This document shows, in pieces, positions 50,875-60,541 of a stretch of DNA of 64,000 bases. Positions within the stretch are counted from its first letter, which is position 1; every line of letters begins with the position of its first letter. Under the pieces are notes generated by a model that was not told the DNA's origin, searched no databases, and saw nothing but the letters and a program-made list of their open reading frames with translations. The position numbers were made by a program, and so were the translations under genes. This DNA is from Asparagopsis taxiformis (Eukaryota; Rhodophyta; Florideophyceae; Bonnemaisoniales; Bonnemaisoniaceae): NCBI GenBank assembly GCA_030407315.1, contig JALQPE010002243.1:1-64000 (forward strand), written 5' to 3'.

Positions 50875-53800
50875 TTAGCGACGATAATGGCTAGAAGGCC
50901 GAGGCCGATGAGAGGCAGACGGTGCCGTAGGGGCAGGAGCGCGTACATTCGTCGAAGGACGAGGATGGCGGGGTGCAACCCTTGTGAAGGTAGGATTACG
51001 ACGCAAACCGCGTTGCGGAACTGCACTAGAACCCCGACGACGGGCAGGCACAGGGCCATGCGAAGACGCAACCGCAGAGGCGGATAACCCAACTGCTGGG
51101 ATGGACGCGGGAGGCGGAGAAACATCTGGCGACTCAGGCGACCCTAACCGGGCATCAAGACGCGCAAGTAAAGGATTACTAGCATCCGCAGCACCCACGG
51201 GGGAATGAAGACGAGTACGCACGTTGCGTTCGGGAAGACCCTCATCGGGAGACCTAGCGCGACGACGCGAGTAACCAGGCTGAACGGCCTCCTCGCCACC
51301 CTCTTCGGGAATAACTGCTTGCTGCAGTAGACGCCTAGCGTCCTCCAACTCACCTTCTAATTCCCCAACCCGGGTTCGCAATTCTGCTGCCTCCAGGCGT
51401 GCGGCCTCAACCTCCCTATCCGCTGTGCGGCGACGCTCTCGGGCGATGTTACGCTGTTCGCGTCCTTGCTTATAGCGAGCAGCTAACGTAATGCACGACA
51501 ATGCGAGTCCATCCAACGCGGATCTTACGATGTAACGCCCATTGGCAGAGGCAAAAATGGAAGCCACCGTACCATCCCCGAGATCATCGGCCAACCGCCG
51601 CACATGCGGAATCGATAGCAATTCGCGACTCGACAATTCCCCACGTAGGATATCAACAGCAGGAGGCTGACGCGTGACTACATCATCACCGTTCACGGAT
51701 GGCTCAGAGCCTTGGTCGGATGTCAGAAGCGCCTCCATGGCGGGACCCACTTGGGATGAAGGGGCAGCTGTAGGCTGAGGGGTTGGCGCGGTAGGCGCGA
51801 CGGTCATCGGGACCTGACTTTCGTACAAGTCATCAGCACCACTGGGTGGTAAGGAAGCAACAGGAGCGAAGCTCCGTCCTGCGTAAGGCGAACGCCCAGC
51901 TGGGCCTCCCGCCTCGGCGGCCGTCCACCACGGACGCGGCACAAATGCCTCGCCAACAGGCTGATATTTGTAAGAGTCGGGGTGACCGTCGGAATACCTG
52001 TCAGGCTCCACGCCGTAATACCCATCTTCGGTGAACTCACCATCTCTGCGATAAGGCGGCAGCTCTGCGACTGTACCATCTCGATGGTTTAACACGTTAA
52101 TACGTAACGCCCTCACCGGCAAGTCAACAGTCCTGTAGATAACCACCTTCTCCGGTGCCACTCCCGTGATGTTGGTACTGACCAATTCCTGCGGATAATC
52201 ATCACCCCCAAGGGCCACCTTCAGCAACCGACGCACTACCGAACCAGGTAACTCCCGACTATAGGGGACCACGTCCGACACCGGAACCTTCGGGATATCG
52301 TACCAAGTACTGCTCACCCTATTGAGGAGTTCCTCCGCCATCACCGGCACAAAGCCCCGCGTCTCGGCGGTACGAGCCAACTCGATCCCTATAAGGATAT
52401 CCCTCTCCAACTCGAGGTACGATCGGAACCTGTCCATTCGCCATTCGGGCGCGTCGCGAAGAGCGGAATTGTGGAAATACACCAGCGACGGAGGGTCGGC
52501 AACGGGCAAACACATCGGTGGAGATGACTTGCCTTCCCAAGTGGGATCATCCCATAGCGGGTCCAAAGCTTCCCTAGCTACCTTCATGGGTCTAGTGACC
52601 GGCTCAGCAGAGCTACCATGACGGTGCGCGAACACGCGATAATCATTCGCCGTCACCTGACGTCCCATCCTTCGGGAAGTAACCCTAGCGTGCAAACGCA
52701 TATGATGCTCGTAGCTACCCGTATCGGGACGTGGAGGGTACGCAAACCAGCGTGACCGAACCATCGGTAGATCCGCTACGGAGCCTTGGTACGATCCTTC
52801 CTGGAACAAGCGACGATTCATACGTTCGACGTACAGCGCATCTCCGGGATGGAGCAGGAAAGTCCTGTCGCTGCATAGCGTATGGGGGACACGGAAGTGA
52901 CGCATAGGGCGACTCGAGGGGAGACGGGCATACGCCGACCAACATTCGTTTTGAACCTGATGGTTTTGACCCCGGAGGGAGCTCATGAGAAGCATATCGC
53001 GACGTAACTCGCTTCTCGGGCGATCCGTAAAGTCCCTACGAGGGAGTCGCGCAAACGGGTAGTGTTCCCAAGGAGCGGCGAGCTCACGCCTGAAAGGCAA
53101 GGCTTGCGAATCGAATACCACCAGTTCATCAGCATTGGCTGGGTAAAATTCTCCCATGGAGCGCCAATTGGCAGTCGGCTTAGGTGCCCGAGGGGGAGTG
53201 TCGTGTGACGGAACAGCTGGTGCTGGAGCAGACGCAACCGCGTAAGGGTCAACCAAGGCGGTGCCCGACGGTCTTACGCCTACAGAGGCATCGGCGGCAG
53301 CCGCACCAGACCCACTTCGGGTAACTCTGCCAGTAGAGGCATATGGGTCTATGACCTTCTCGACAGGTTGAGCATTAGCCTTTTCGGCTGCAGCCTTCTC
53401 GGCTTCTGCTCGAGCAGCCTCGCGGCGCAATTCTTCTTCCCTACGCTTTCGAGCGTCCGCCAGTATCTGTTGGTTGCGGCGGCCATAGTCCTCATAGGGA
53501 TTCGCTGAAGCGTCATGACCAGAAGAGGTACGAGCCGCCGGGGCGGAAGGACGAGAAGTAATCGGACGCGAACTTGGCGAAGGCCTGACGTTCGGCTGCC
53601 TTGTTGGCCTGGGCGTAGCGCCTCCCTCGGCGACGACTTCTATCACCTCCTCGGTGTCGGCCGGCATGGCTCCCCTTGGGGACGGGCCGGCGGCCTTCGA
53701 TGACTCACCTTCGCGTGACGGCGGATTAACCGATGACGGTTTGACACTTGCCACTGGGGTGGAAGGCTTCGGGGAAGCAGGCGATTCAGCCGGAACAGAG

Positions 53801-54141
53801 TCGCGCTCTTGTGCGCTTGCCCTGGTAGGGGGGACCGTCTCTTCGGAACGCGCTTGCGCACTCACAACCTTGCCAGCAGGCGACGCTGGATCAGCGGTGC
53901 CTTTGACGGCAGTCGAACGCGTTCGCGTTTGCGATTGAGCCGCGGTGGCTGACGGCACGCGTGGCGCTGAAGTCGACGAAGACTTAGCCGGTGTAGGCGG
54001 AACCCCGGTGCGGGAGGAGGAAGCCTGGTGGCGCGTCGTGGGACGGCGAACGCTGGAGCGTGTGGTAGGACGGTTGGGCGAACCCATATTGTCTCCTTCC
54101 TCTTCAGAGGATTCGAATTGAATCGGAGCACGAGGGGTCAT
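50875..54141 (-). CDS. Antisense ORF of element C, 1,088 aa, function unknown
   Basis: The first ATG is at 54,141 (MTPRAPIQFESSEEE); the frame is open for 35 more codons upstream without ATG. Residues 1 to about 300 are Ser/Pro/Thr/Arg-rich and likely disordered, with an Ala/Glu/Lys helix near 240-265. A more ordered middle (about 325-745) contains GEFYPANADELVVFDSQALP, FRVPHTLCSDRTFLLHPGDA and RSYLELERDILIGIELARTA. A coiled coil (about 915-970) contains REQRNIARERRRTADREVEA and TRVGELEGELEDARRLLQQA. The C-terminus is basic. No RT, envelope or nuclease motif is seen, and I recognise no family. Extra antisense ORFs downstream of pol are known in some plant Ty3/gypsy elements. The same strand also encodes nothing of gag or pol here, so this is not a shadow frame. 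Confidence 0.75.
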   Translation of the reverse strand: MTPRAPIQFESSEEEGDNMGSPNRPTTRSSVRRPTTRHQASSSRTGVPPTPAKSSSTSAPRVPSATAAQSQTRTRSTAVKGTADPASPAGKVVSAQARSEETVPPTRASAQERDSVPAESPASPKPSTPVASVKPSSVNPPSREGESSKAAGPSPRGAMPADTEEVIEVVAEGGATPRPTRQPNVRPSPSSRPITSRPSAPAARTSSGHDASANPYEDYGRRNQQILADARKRREEELRREAARAEAEKAAAEKANAQPVEKVIDPYASTGRVTRSGSGAAAADASVGVRPSGTALVDPYAVASAPAPAVPSHDTPPRAPKPTANWRSMGEFYPANADELVVFDSQALPFRRELAAPWEHYPFARLPRRDFTDRPRSELRRDMLLMSSLRGQNHQVQNECWSAYARLPSSRPMRHFRVPHTLCSDRTFLLHPGDALYVERMNRRLFQEGSYQGSVADLPMVRSRWFAYPPRPDTGSYEHHMRLHARVTSRRMGRQVTANDYRVFAHRHGSSAEPVTRPMKVAREALDPLWDDPTWEGKSSPPMCLPVADPPSLVYFHNSALRDAPEWRMDRFRSYLELERDILIGIELARTAETRGFVPVMAEELLNRVSSTWYDIPKVPVSDVVPYSRELPGSVVRRLLKVALGGDDYPQELVSTNITGVAPEKVVIYRTVDLPVRALRINVLNHRDGTVAELPPYRRDGEFTEDGYYGVEPDRYSDGHPDSYKYQPVGEAFVPRPWWTAAEAGGPAGRSPYAGRSFAPVASLPPSGADDLYESQVPMTVAPTAPTPQPTAAPSSQVGPAMEALLTSDQGSEPSVNGDDVVTRQPPAVDILRGELSSRELLSIPHVRRLADDLGDGTVASIFASANGRYIVRSALDGLALSCITLAARYKQGREQRNIARERRRTADREVEAARLEAAELRTRVGELEGELEDARRLLQQAVIPEEGGEEAVQPGYSRRRARSPDEGLPERNVRTRLHSPVGAADASNPLLARLDARLGSPESPDVSPPPASIPAVGLSASAVASSHGPVPARRRGSSAVPQRGLRRNPTFTRVAPRHPRPSTNVRAPAPTAPSASHRPRPSSHYRR

Positions 54142-54641
54142 CCTAAAAGCCAGTAGAGGCGATGACGGACGTTGATAAAAACCCTGAAGCGGGACGAACA
54201 AGTGGCCTATTGGCTTAAGTCTCCGGGAGGGAGCTGCGCTATTCAACCCAGGAAGGGGGATCGCGAGGCAATGGGCCGAAACGACGAATGCAAGCCTCGA
54301 ATTGGCACCGCTCGTGCGATCACGTGGCTAATTATTTAGCAGATGGACGCAAAAAACCTTTGAGGGATAATGGAAAGGACGCGAATGCGTGGACGCAGTT
54401 GGACACCGAAGGGGTGAATACGCTGTGTTGCGTTAGGGCGATGATGGACCTGAAACAGGTATTGATTCCAATAGGAAACGGTCGGGCGGAACTCGGGAAG
54501 AGTCGGATGGACAACACATTTAGTGTGCACGCGCCGCGCGCGGGAAAATTTTGAATTGCACAATGCAACGGCCACAGCCAAAAATTGTAATTTTATTTGA
54601 TCAAATTTTGTCGGGACGACAAATCTCTCAGGAGGGGGCCG
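54142..54641. other. Upstream region of the antisense ORF, with polypurine tract at 54,630-54,638
   Basis: This 0.5 kb would contain any promoter of the antisense ORF. AGGAGGGGG at 54,630-54,638, three bases before the 3' LTR, is the likely plus-strand primer. An AT-rich segment lies at 54,585-54,612. Confidence 0.6.
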
Positions 54642-55324
54642 TGTCGTACCGCCTGGCGGTCCTCGCTGATCGAGCCGTGTCGCTTCCCTATTGGGTACCC
54701 ACTTACGGGATGTGCCAATCAGAAGGCACCAGCCAACTGGCGTGTTTCCTATACTTAGGACCAGCTATGGCTGACAAATAACCCCACCCGGGCCTATCGG
54801 CCCCGGCCAAGACCCCACAAGGGGCAAATTTTAACTTAGGCTGATCAGCCATACATTACAATGTAAGCCTATTGGCAATGACCTCGCGGGTAGGCGAGCG
54901 CCAGTAATTGGGTTCTGATTGGTCACTAACTGGATATTTATTCCTAACCACTAACCCTAGCTTACAGTAGACTTAGTATAAAACGGCCACTGGAATAGCC
55001 AGTAGGCACGGTTTCTAGAGTAACGTAAACTCAAGTGGAATTACGACCCACAGGAACAGTGTTCGCATACCTATTGTTCAACCCCTCTCCGGGAAAACCT
55101 TAGGGTTAGCCAACAGCTCGACGGATTACGTCATCTTGCTCCATTAATACGCATCTCGCGTGAGCGCTATAATCGCACAACCCCCTCCGGGTAGCGATCC
55201 CTTCTCTCTCACGAGACTACCCGCCGGGTACCTATAAGGTTCATCTGCTCTACCACTTCCTCTACCGAGGCTCGGGACACCTGTCGGGTGGTTTGCCGCT
55301 CTAGCGGATTTTCTACCTGCTACA
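54642..55324 (+). repeat. 3' LTR of element C (683 bp)
   Basis: By reading it is the same as the 5' LTR over its full length, including the TATAAAA at 54,977-54,983. It is followed by the second ATCGT duplication. Confidence 0.95.
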
Positions 55325-55740
55325 ATCGTGGCTATATAGGTATTGGCATCGTGCCGGGAGGGAAAGGGGACAATTATCGAACGAGCAACGGCTCTAGTCT
55401 ACGACTGACTTCTACGTTACGTATTACGTTTTCGCCTAACGAGGCTTCGTCTCCGTCGAGCTGCGTACTCCCTACCCATCGCCGCACGTGAGGCTGATTG
55501 CGTGTAGTGCCTCCGGGCTTGGTTGAGAGCGCCTCTGGTGACGTGCCACCTCGTCCGTTAACGTAATCCTCGCGTGGATTGTTGCGTCGTGACGCTCGTG
55601 TCTACTCGCTAACCTCTACCTTCTACCGTTCTACCAATACAGTCAAACACCAGCGGGTGGCACTGTTCGTTGTTTCGTTTCGTAAGGACAGCGTGTCCGT
55701 GGCTCGTACCAGCTACTTCTAGAACTAACGTCGTTCCACA
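55325..55740 (+). repeat. 5' LTR of element B, second part, with right TSD copy
   Basis: 55,325-55,329 is the duplicated ATCGT. From 55,330 the sequence continues the LTR interrupted at 42,867 and ends CGTTCCACA at 55,740. TATATA at 55,333-55,338 is a candidate TATA box of B, now separated from the upstream 251 bp of its LTR. Confidence 0.92.
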
Positions 55741-55741
55741 C

Positions 55742-55759
55742 TGGTCTCTCGACCTAGAA
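55742..55759 (+). other. Primer-binding site of element B
   Basis: TGGTCTCTCGACCTAGAA, one base after the LTR end. Gag starts 81 bp later. Confidence 0.88.
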
Positions 55760-55839
55760 GTTGCTACGAGCATAATGACAACCAACGAGGTTGAGCTCTT
55801 TTACGCTACGAAAAAGCTACGTGCTACAGACTACGGTCT

Positions 55840-58140
55840 ATGAATTACGCTGTGTCGAATCCCAGCGCGTCGCCCAGGCAACCGTTGCCAACGTCAGCGG
55901 ACGCCGAAGCCGACGTGGCCTTGTCAGCAGAAACGATCTTCGCGACCGATCGATCTATCCCGCCGGATATCGAGGCGATCGGCCAGCTACCACGTACGGT
56001 AAGCCCGTTTGAGTCCTTGAGTATGGACCCCGCAACGCGCGGTCAGCTCGAGCAAGGGAACGTGACTCCCACGGCACTACGTATAGTGTACGAAGACCTT
56101 CGAGGTCACATCGAAAGGGCGAGCGACGCGGCCGTCGACGAAGCCGTAAGGCAGAGACTCAGAGTCTCGGAGCGCGAGGCTGCTGCGTTACGTGAACGCT
56201 CAGCGACCCTCGAACGGGAAAACGAAAACTTGCGAAACCGCCTCTCCGCCGTGGAGGGAAGACTCGGCTCTTTTGTCGTAGTATTTAACGAAATCGTCGC
56301 CGGACGCTCCGCTCCGCCGAGCGGAAGCGACCCGAGTTACGAACAAGGCTCGCGCGCCTATAACTCGCAATCCTCCCCGGCCGTTCCGGGAGGATACCTA
56401 TCAACACCCGGACCCACGACTCCAACGACGGTTGGAAGGGGGGCGACAGTGCAACGAGCCATCGCCAACCCCGACGAGACGCCACGAAGGCAATTACGTT
56501 TTAACGATACGCCAGACCACGCGCGGTCGGCGGATGCAGCACGAGCTGCACAATTCGATACGAGAGCTCCCCCGCCACGTGAGACGTATATTCCGTGGCT
56601 GGGTACGTTCGGCACGACGGACACGCGAGTCCACGAAAACGAACGTGCCGACGCGGTACGCTTACCAGGGAACGCCCTCGGACCCGTTTGCCACGCGTTG
56701 GCAGAGCACTCGACAATGCTCGACGCATTTGCGAACGTGGTGTCGTACCGCATGTACCGACTTAACGATGTACGTGAACATCTCTACGTGAACGAGAGTC
56801 AAAGCGTGCACAAGCTCAAACGTGAGCTGGAGGGACTTTTCCCTACGTTAAAGCCGTTCTCCGGTCGGAATCCGATTACGTTGCTCGGATTCCTCGCCCA
56901 AATACGTGATGGGTTCAGCACACTCGGAGTGTGCGAGGGTGTGGCAGTACGTGCGCTGCACTTCTTCTTCCTCGAAGGGGACGCCCGAAGGTTCTACGAT
57001 TCCCAGTGTACGACTGGCGTGATCACGACTGATCCGACGAAGAGGTTCTCGTGGCCTCACGTGATCAACGCGTTCATTAAACGGTACCTGCAAGACGACG
57101 TGTTTACGGACCGACTCCTCGTTCACCACTACGTGCGTGGTTTACTGCCCTCGACGCGGGCAGCAGTGACGGAACGACTCCGGTCACTTCCCGAACGAGA
57201 GAGGAACGACCTCACCGTTGTGAGACGATTGGCGACGGCCGAAGGAACGACCTTCCGTGCACGTACCGGAGCTGTCGCGTCAGCTGCGAAGCCGAAAGTG
57301 CGGTTTCCGATGAAGCCTACGTTGGATATTTCCGACCACGAGTCGAGGAAGTTCGCGGACTACGATGAGTCTGCGTACTTACGTAATGAACGGGCTAGCG
57401 AGCCCAGTTACCACGATGGTAACCCGAACATCCCCGAGAGGGATGATGACGTCGTGTCGCTCGCTGCGGTTCACGTTGCCGAGAATTTAGAGGCGATACT
57501 CTTCACGAATGGGCCGCCGCCCAACGATACGAAAACGGCAAACGAAAAGCCGGACGAGCTCGAAGCTCGATTGAACCGTCCATGCGAGGACGTGCCGAAG
57601 CTCACGAGCGAGCGGACGCAATTAGCGCATTCCGTAATCCCGAATGATTACTGGACGCTATCGTGTTGGTCATGCCGCGAAGATGGCCATTCGACGTTTA
57701 CGTGTCCGCGTCTGACGCCAGATCAACGGATCTTTTTCGCGTACAAGTACTACCTCTTCCACGTGAAGAGCAACCCACGGCAGGCTGAGTACTTCCGCCA
57801 ACGAATGGCCAAACGAAACCAGGAACGACCTGGTGAGCGAGGGAACGTGAACCCGCGGAGGTATGGCATGCCGCCTACGATACTCCGAAACCCCAATCGT
57901 GACGGGGGAAGACCATTCGACCGGCGCCGCGGCGACTTTCGTAATGATCGACGTGATCCCCGCCCGTGGGCGAACGAACGAAATGGCCAGCGTAATGGCC
58001 GCAGCGGAGTCTACGTGACGACTCCTGCTGACGAAACACCACTCGAAGTGGGGACGAGTCACGATGACGAACGAGCTTCGTGGGCTCACGACGACGACGT
58101 GTCGAACGGCCTCGCACCGGAAAACGACCAGGCGATGTAG
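55840..58140 (+). CDS. gag: gag of element B, 766 aa, with internal deletion
   Basis: It starts MNYAVSNPSASPRQ and shares the layout of the gag of A: coiled-coil-like segment (LRERSATLERENENLRNRL), capsid core, CX2CX4HX4C zinc knuckle at about 608-621 (CWSCREDGHSTFTC) and a basic Asn/Arg tail. Compared with A, 36 residues of the capsid core are missing between YLQDDV and FTDRLLVHHY (in-frame loss of 108 nt near 57,102), and one Phe is gained in HFFFLEG. The loss lies inside the conserved Retrotrans_gag region, so particle assembly by this copy is doubtful. The last codons carry the frameshift signal. Confidence 0.92.
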   Translation: MNYAVSNPSASPRQPLPTSADAEADVALSAETIFATDRSIPPDIEAIGQLPRTVSPFESLSMDPATRGQLEQGNVTPTALRIVYEDLRGHIERASDAAVDEAVRQRLRVSEREAAALRERSATLERENENLRNRLSAVEGRLGSFVVVFNEIVAGRSAPPSGSDPSYEQGSRAYNSQSSPAVPGGYLSTPGPTTPTTVGRGATVQRAIANPDETPRRQLRFNDTPDHARSADAARAAQFDTRAPPPRETYIPWLGTFGTTDTRVHENERADAVRLPGNALGPVCHALAEHSTMLDAFANVVSYRMYRLNDVREHLYVNESQSVHKLKRELEGLFPTLKPFSGRNPITLLGFLAQIRDGFSTLGVCEGVAVRALHFFFLEGDARRFYDSQCTTGVITTDPTKRFSWPHVINAFIKRYLQDDVFTDRLLVHHYVRGLLPSTRAAVTERLRSLPERERNDLTVVRRLATAEGTTFRARTGAVASAAKPKVRFPMKPTLDISDHESRKFADYDESAYLRNERASEPSYHDGNPNIPERDDDVVSLAAVHVAENLEAILFTNGPPPNDTKTANEKPDELEARLNRPCEDVPKLTSERTQLAHSVIPNDYWTLSCWSCREDGHSTFTCPRLTPDQRIFFAYKYYLFHVKSNPRQAEYFRQRMAKRNQERPGERGNVNPRRYGMPPTILRNPNRDGGRPFDRRRGDFRNDRRDPRPWANERNGQRNGRSGVYVTTPADETPLEVGTSHDDERASWAHDDDVSNGLAPENDQAM

Positions 58141-60541
58141 GTCACGAGCCACCCACATCGCCTGAACCCTTACGTGAAAGGGGGACGACCGACGTCGATG
58201 ATTGGTCCTCCGCAGGCTCACCGACGAACGAGAGTTACGAAGAGCTCACGGCCGCGAAGGCCAACTCAAGTCAAACGATACCCGACGTGGGGAGAGACAC
58301 GAAGTCCGACGGGACGAACGAACCTCACACGAAGAGGAAGTCTCGCAGACGATCGAGACGCGCTACCCGGAAGCACGACGCTTCCGAACGCGAGAAAGCC
58401 AAGCACGCGGCTTATACGAAGTGTGTCGACGCAAAAGAAGCCATACGGGCTCATGCGGTGAAGCGACGAACCGCCAATGAAGACGTAGACCGTGCGCCGG
58501 TCAGGACCGAACCGTTGGTTCTCGACGGGCATACGTGCCTACTTGCTTCGAAGCATTATATCGTGTCCGGAACGATAGGACTAGACCTCAACGTGATGAG
58601 GGCGATTACCATCGCGATGGATACGTGCAGCGGCTACAACTTGATACGAACAAGTTTACTACCCTACGACTGGGTCGACCGCTGTCTACGTGACGAAGAG
58701 CTACCGAAGCTCGGAGACGCCAACGGGCGACGTTTGCCTATCGAAGGCGCCATCCTGCTTCGCGTCAGGCTGGGGAACTCGCTGTTACGCGTAAAATTTT
58801 TCGTAGCCAACACGCTGGCTGTTCCCGTCATAATGGGCACGTCGTTCATGTCGAAGCATGTCGATGCTATACGCTGTCGAGCGCAGACAATCGAGCTCCA
58901 TCGAGGAGACACGATACCTATCATCGCGGAAGGTGATACGACGACTCCGTACGAGGAGGGGGAAGAGACGAATCCAAACGTGGAGCACCCGAAACGCCGC
59001 GAGCGTAACGCGGCCTCGAATAGGCCGAGCCGAACGTTCTCGGTTCGCTTGACGAAGTACACGCGTGTACCGGCGATGTCGCAACGGACCGTCAACGTGA
59101 CGACGGATGCGACCGGACTCGTGTTCCTCGAACCGAAAGCGTCGGTGCAATTCCGGCATGGGCTACGCATAGCCAACGGAGTGGTCGACGTAGGACCAAG
59201 AGAGACGTTCTCTATCATCGTGTCGAACTTCACGAAGAAGGACCGCGAATTGCCGAAGGGCGCGACGATTGTGTACGCGGTACGCTCCCCGTTGAGAATC
59301 GTCCCACTCAAGCGTGAGGGCGGCGAAGCCCTCGCGAAGGTTTTGAACCTACCGCTAGTCGACGCGACGACGCGGACAAATACGAACGGGTTGGGCGACG
59401 AAACGCCAGACCCGTTGGTCAACGAAAAGGGGAACGACCCCGCCACGAATTGGCAGTCGACAATCGATTTGTCGCACCTCGACGACGAGGATTTACGAAA
59501 GCGCATACACGAGATGCTAGGCACACATTCGTCAATGTGGACGAGTGGTCGCCTCGGCGAAATCAATGCTACGGAGCATCGAATCGAACTCGAACCGGGC
59601 ACGCGGCCCATACGTTCAATGCCCTATCGACAGGGTCCGGCTCTACGTACGATAGCCGAGGAGCAAATCACGAAGATGCTCAACGAAGGGGTTATCGAAC
59701 CCGCGTCCAGCGAATGGGCGTCACCAATCGTGTTGGTGCCGAAGAAGGACGGATCCTTACGTTTCTGTGTCGACTACAGGCGTTTGAACGCGAAAACGAT
59801 CGCTGATTCGTACCCGCTTCCTCGTATGGAAGATTGCCTCGATTCGCTTGGCGACGCCGCCATATTCACGACACTCGACTGTAACGAAGGTTACTGGCAA
59901 GTGCCCGTCTCCGCCGAGGACCGTGATAAGACAACGTTTACGTCTTTCATGGGAACGTATCGCTACGTGCGAATGCCCTTCGGGCTACGAAATGCCCCCG
60001 CTACGTTTCAGCGGACGTTGGACATAATCCTCTCCAGAGTACGTTGGCAATCGTGCCTGGTCTACTTAGACGACGTAATCGTCTTTTCGAAAGATCTCGA
60101 GTCTCATCTGGGTCACGTCGACCAGGTACTTTCCCTGCTACTCGCAGCAGGAGTAACGTTGAAGCTCGCGAAGTGCTCGTTCTTTCAACCACGAGTTGAC
60201 TACCTGGGGCACGTGATTACCCCAGGGAAGCTGCACGTCGCAGCACGGAACAAGGAAGCCTTTCGTACGGCTACGTTCCCGCGGGATAAGACGCAATGTC
60301 GATCGTTTTTGGGCGCGGCCAACGTTTACCGCCGTTTCGTAAAGGCGTATGCCGAGATCGCTCGGCCATTCAACACGATGTTGAAGAAGGACGCTTCCCC
60401 CGATTGGACGAATCCAACTGACGCGCAGACGAATGCGTTCGAAACGTTGAAGACAATACTGGTGTCGCCACCAGTACTGAACCTTCCGAAGGCGGGACGT
60501 CCGTTCATGATCGATACCGACGCGTCGGCGTATCAGCTGGT
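58080..60541 (+). CDS. pol: pol of element B, cut by element D within RNase H
   Basis: In the -1 frame relative to gag, pol opens at the slip site; 58,080 is the first ATG of this frame. A basic, Lys/Arg-rich linker (KSRRRSRRATRKHDASEREK) precedes the protease. That has DTC at Asp181-Cys183 in place of DTG (MDTCSGYNLIR), as in element A. RT has WASPIVLVPKKDGSLRFCVD, TLDCNEGYWQVPVSAEDRDK and YLDD at 662-665. RNase H begins at DTDASAYQL, where element D interrupts it. The frame then ends by chance in LTR sequence at 60,563. Unlike A, there is no frameshift in the visible 820 codons. Confidence 0.92.
58119..58164 (+). promoter_or_regulatory. -1 frameshift signal, gag-pol of element B
   Basis: The gag frame reads CCG GAA AAC GAC. 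GGAAAAC (58,119-58,125) differs from GGGAAAC of element A by one G-to-A change but equals that of element C. Spacer GAC; CAGGCGATGT (58,129-58,138) pairs fully with ACATCGCCTG (58,155-58,164). The gag stop is at 58,138-58,140. Confidence 0.78.

Larger units (their letters stand above)
42868..55324 (+). mobile_element. Element C: complete-ended 12,457-bp Ty3/gypsy chromovirus with antisense ORF
   Basis: The two LTRs (42,868-43,550 and 54,642-55,324; 683 bp each) appear identical by reading, and 5-bp duplications flank them. Internally there are a primer-binding site, gag, pol and integrase with chromodomain, then 4 kb holding a long ORF on the opposite strand, then a polypurine run. Identical LTRs imply a very recent insertion. 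Yet pol has two frame breaks between RNase H and integrase, so the copy may have been moved in trans, or the breaks may be sequencing errors. The whole element is dense in CCC-n-GGG words. Confidence 0.95.
42617..60541 (+). mobile_element. Element B: sister of A, interrupted by elements C and D
   Basis: The LTR is split: 42,617-42,867 and 55,330-55,740, with 55,325-55,329 being the duplicated target of C. The primer-binding site, gag and pol follow. Pol is cut at 60,541 by element D, so the remainder of RNase H, integrase, chromodomain and 3' LTR must lie beyond 64,000. Without C, the visible part of B is about 5.5 kb. Its pol reads without the three frameshifts of A, but its gag has a 36-codon deletion. 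Confidence 0.92.

Noticed and set aside
58664..59611. 315-codon frame opposite pol of element B
   Set aside because: It is a mirror of the biased pol codons. A similar mirror frame exists opposite pol of A, and neither has a domain.
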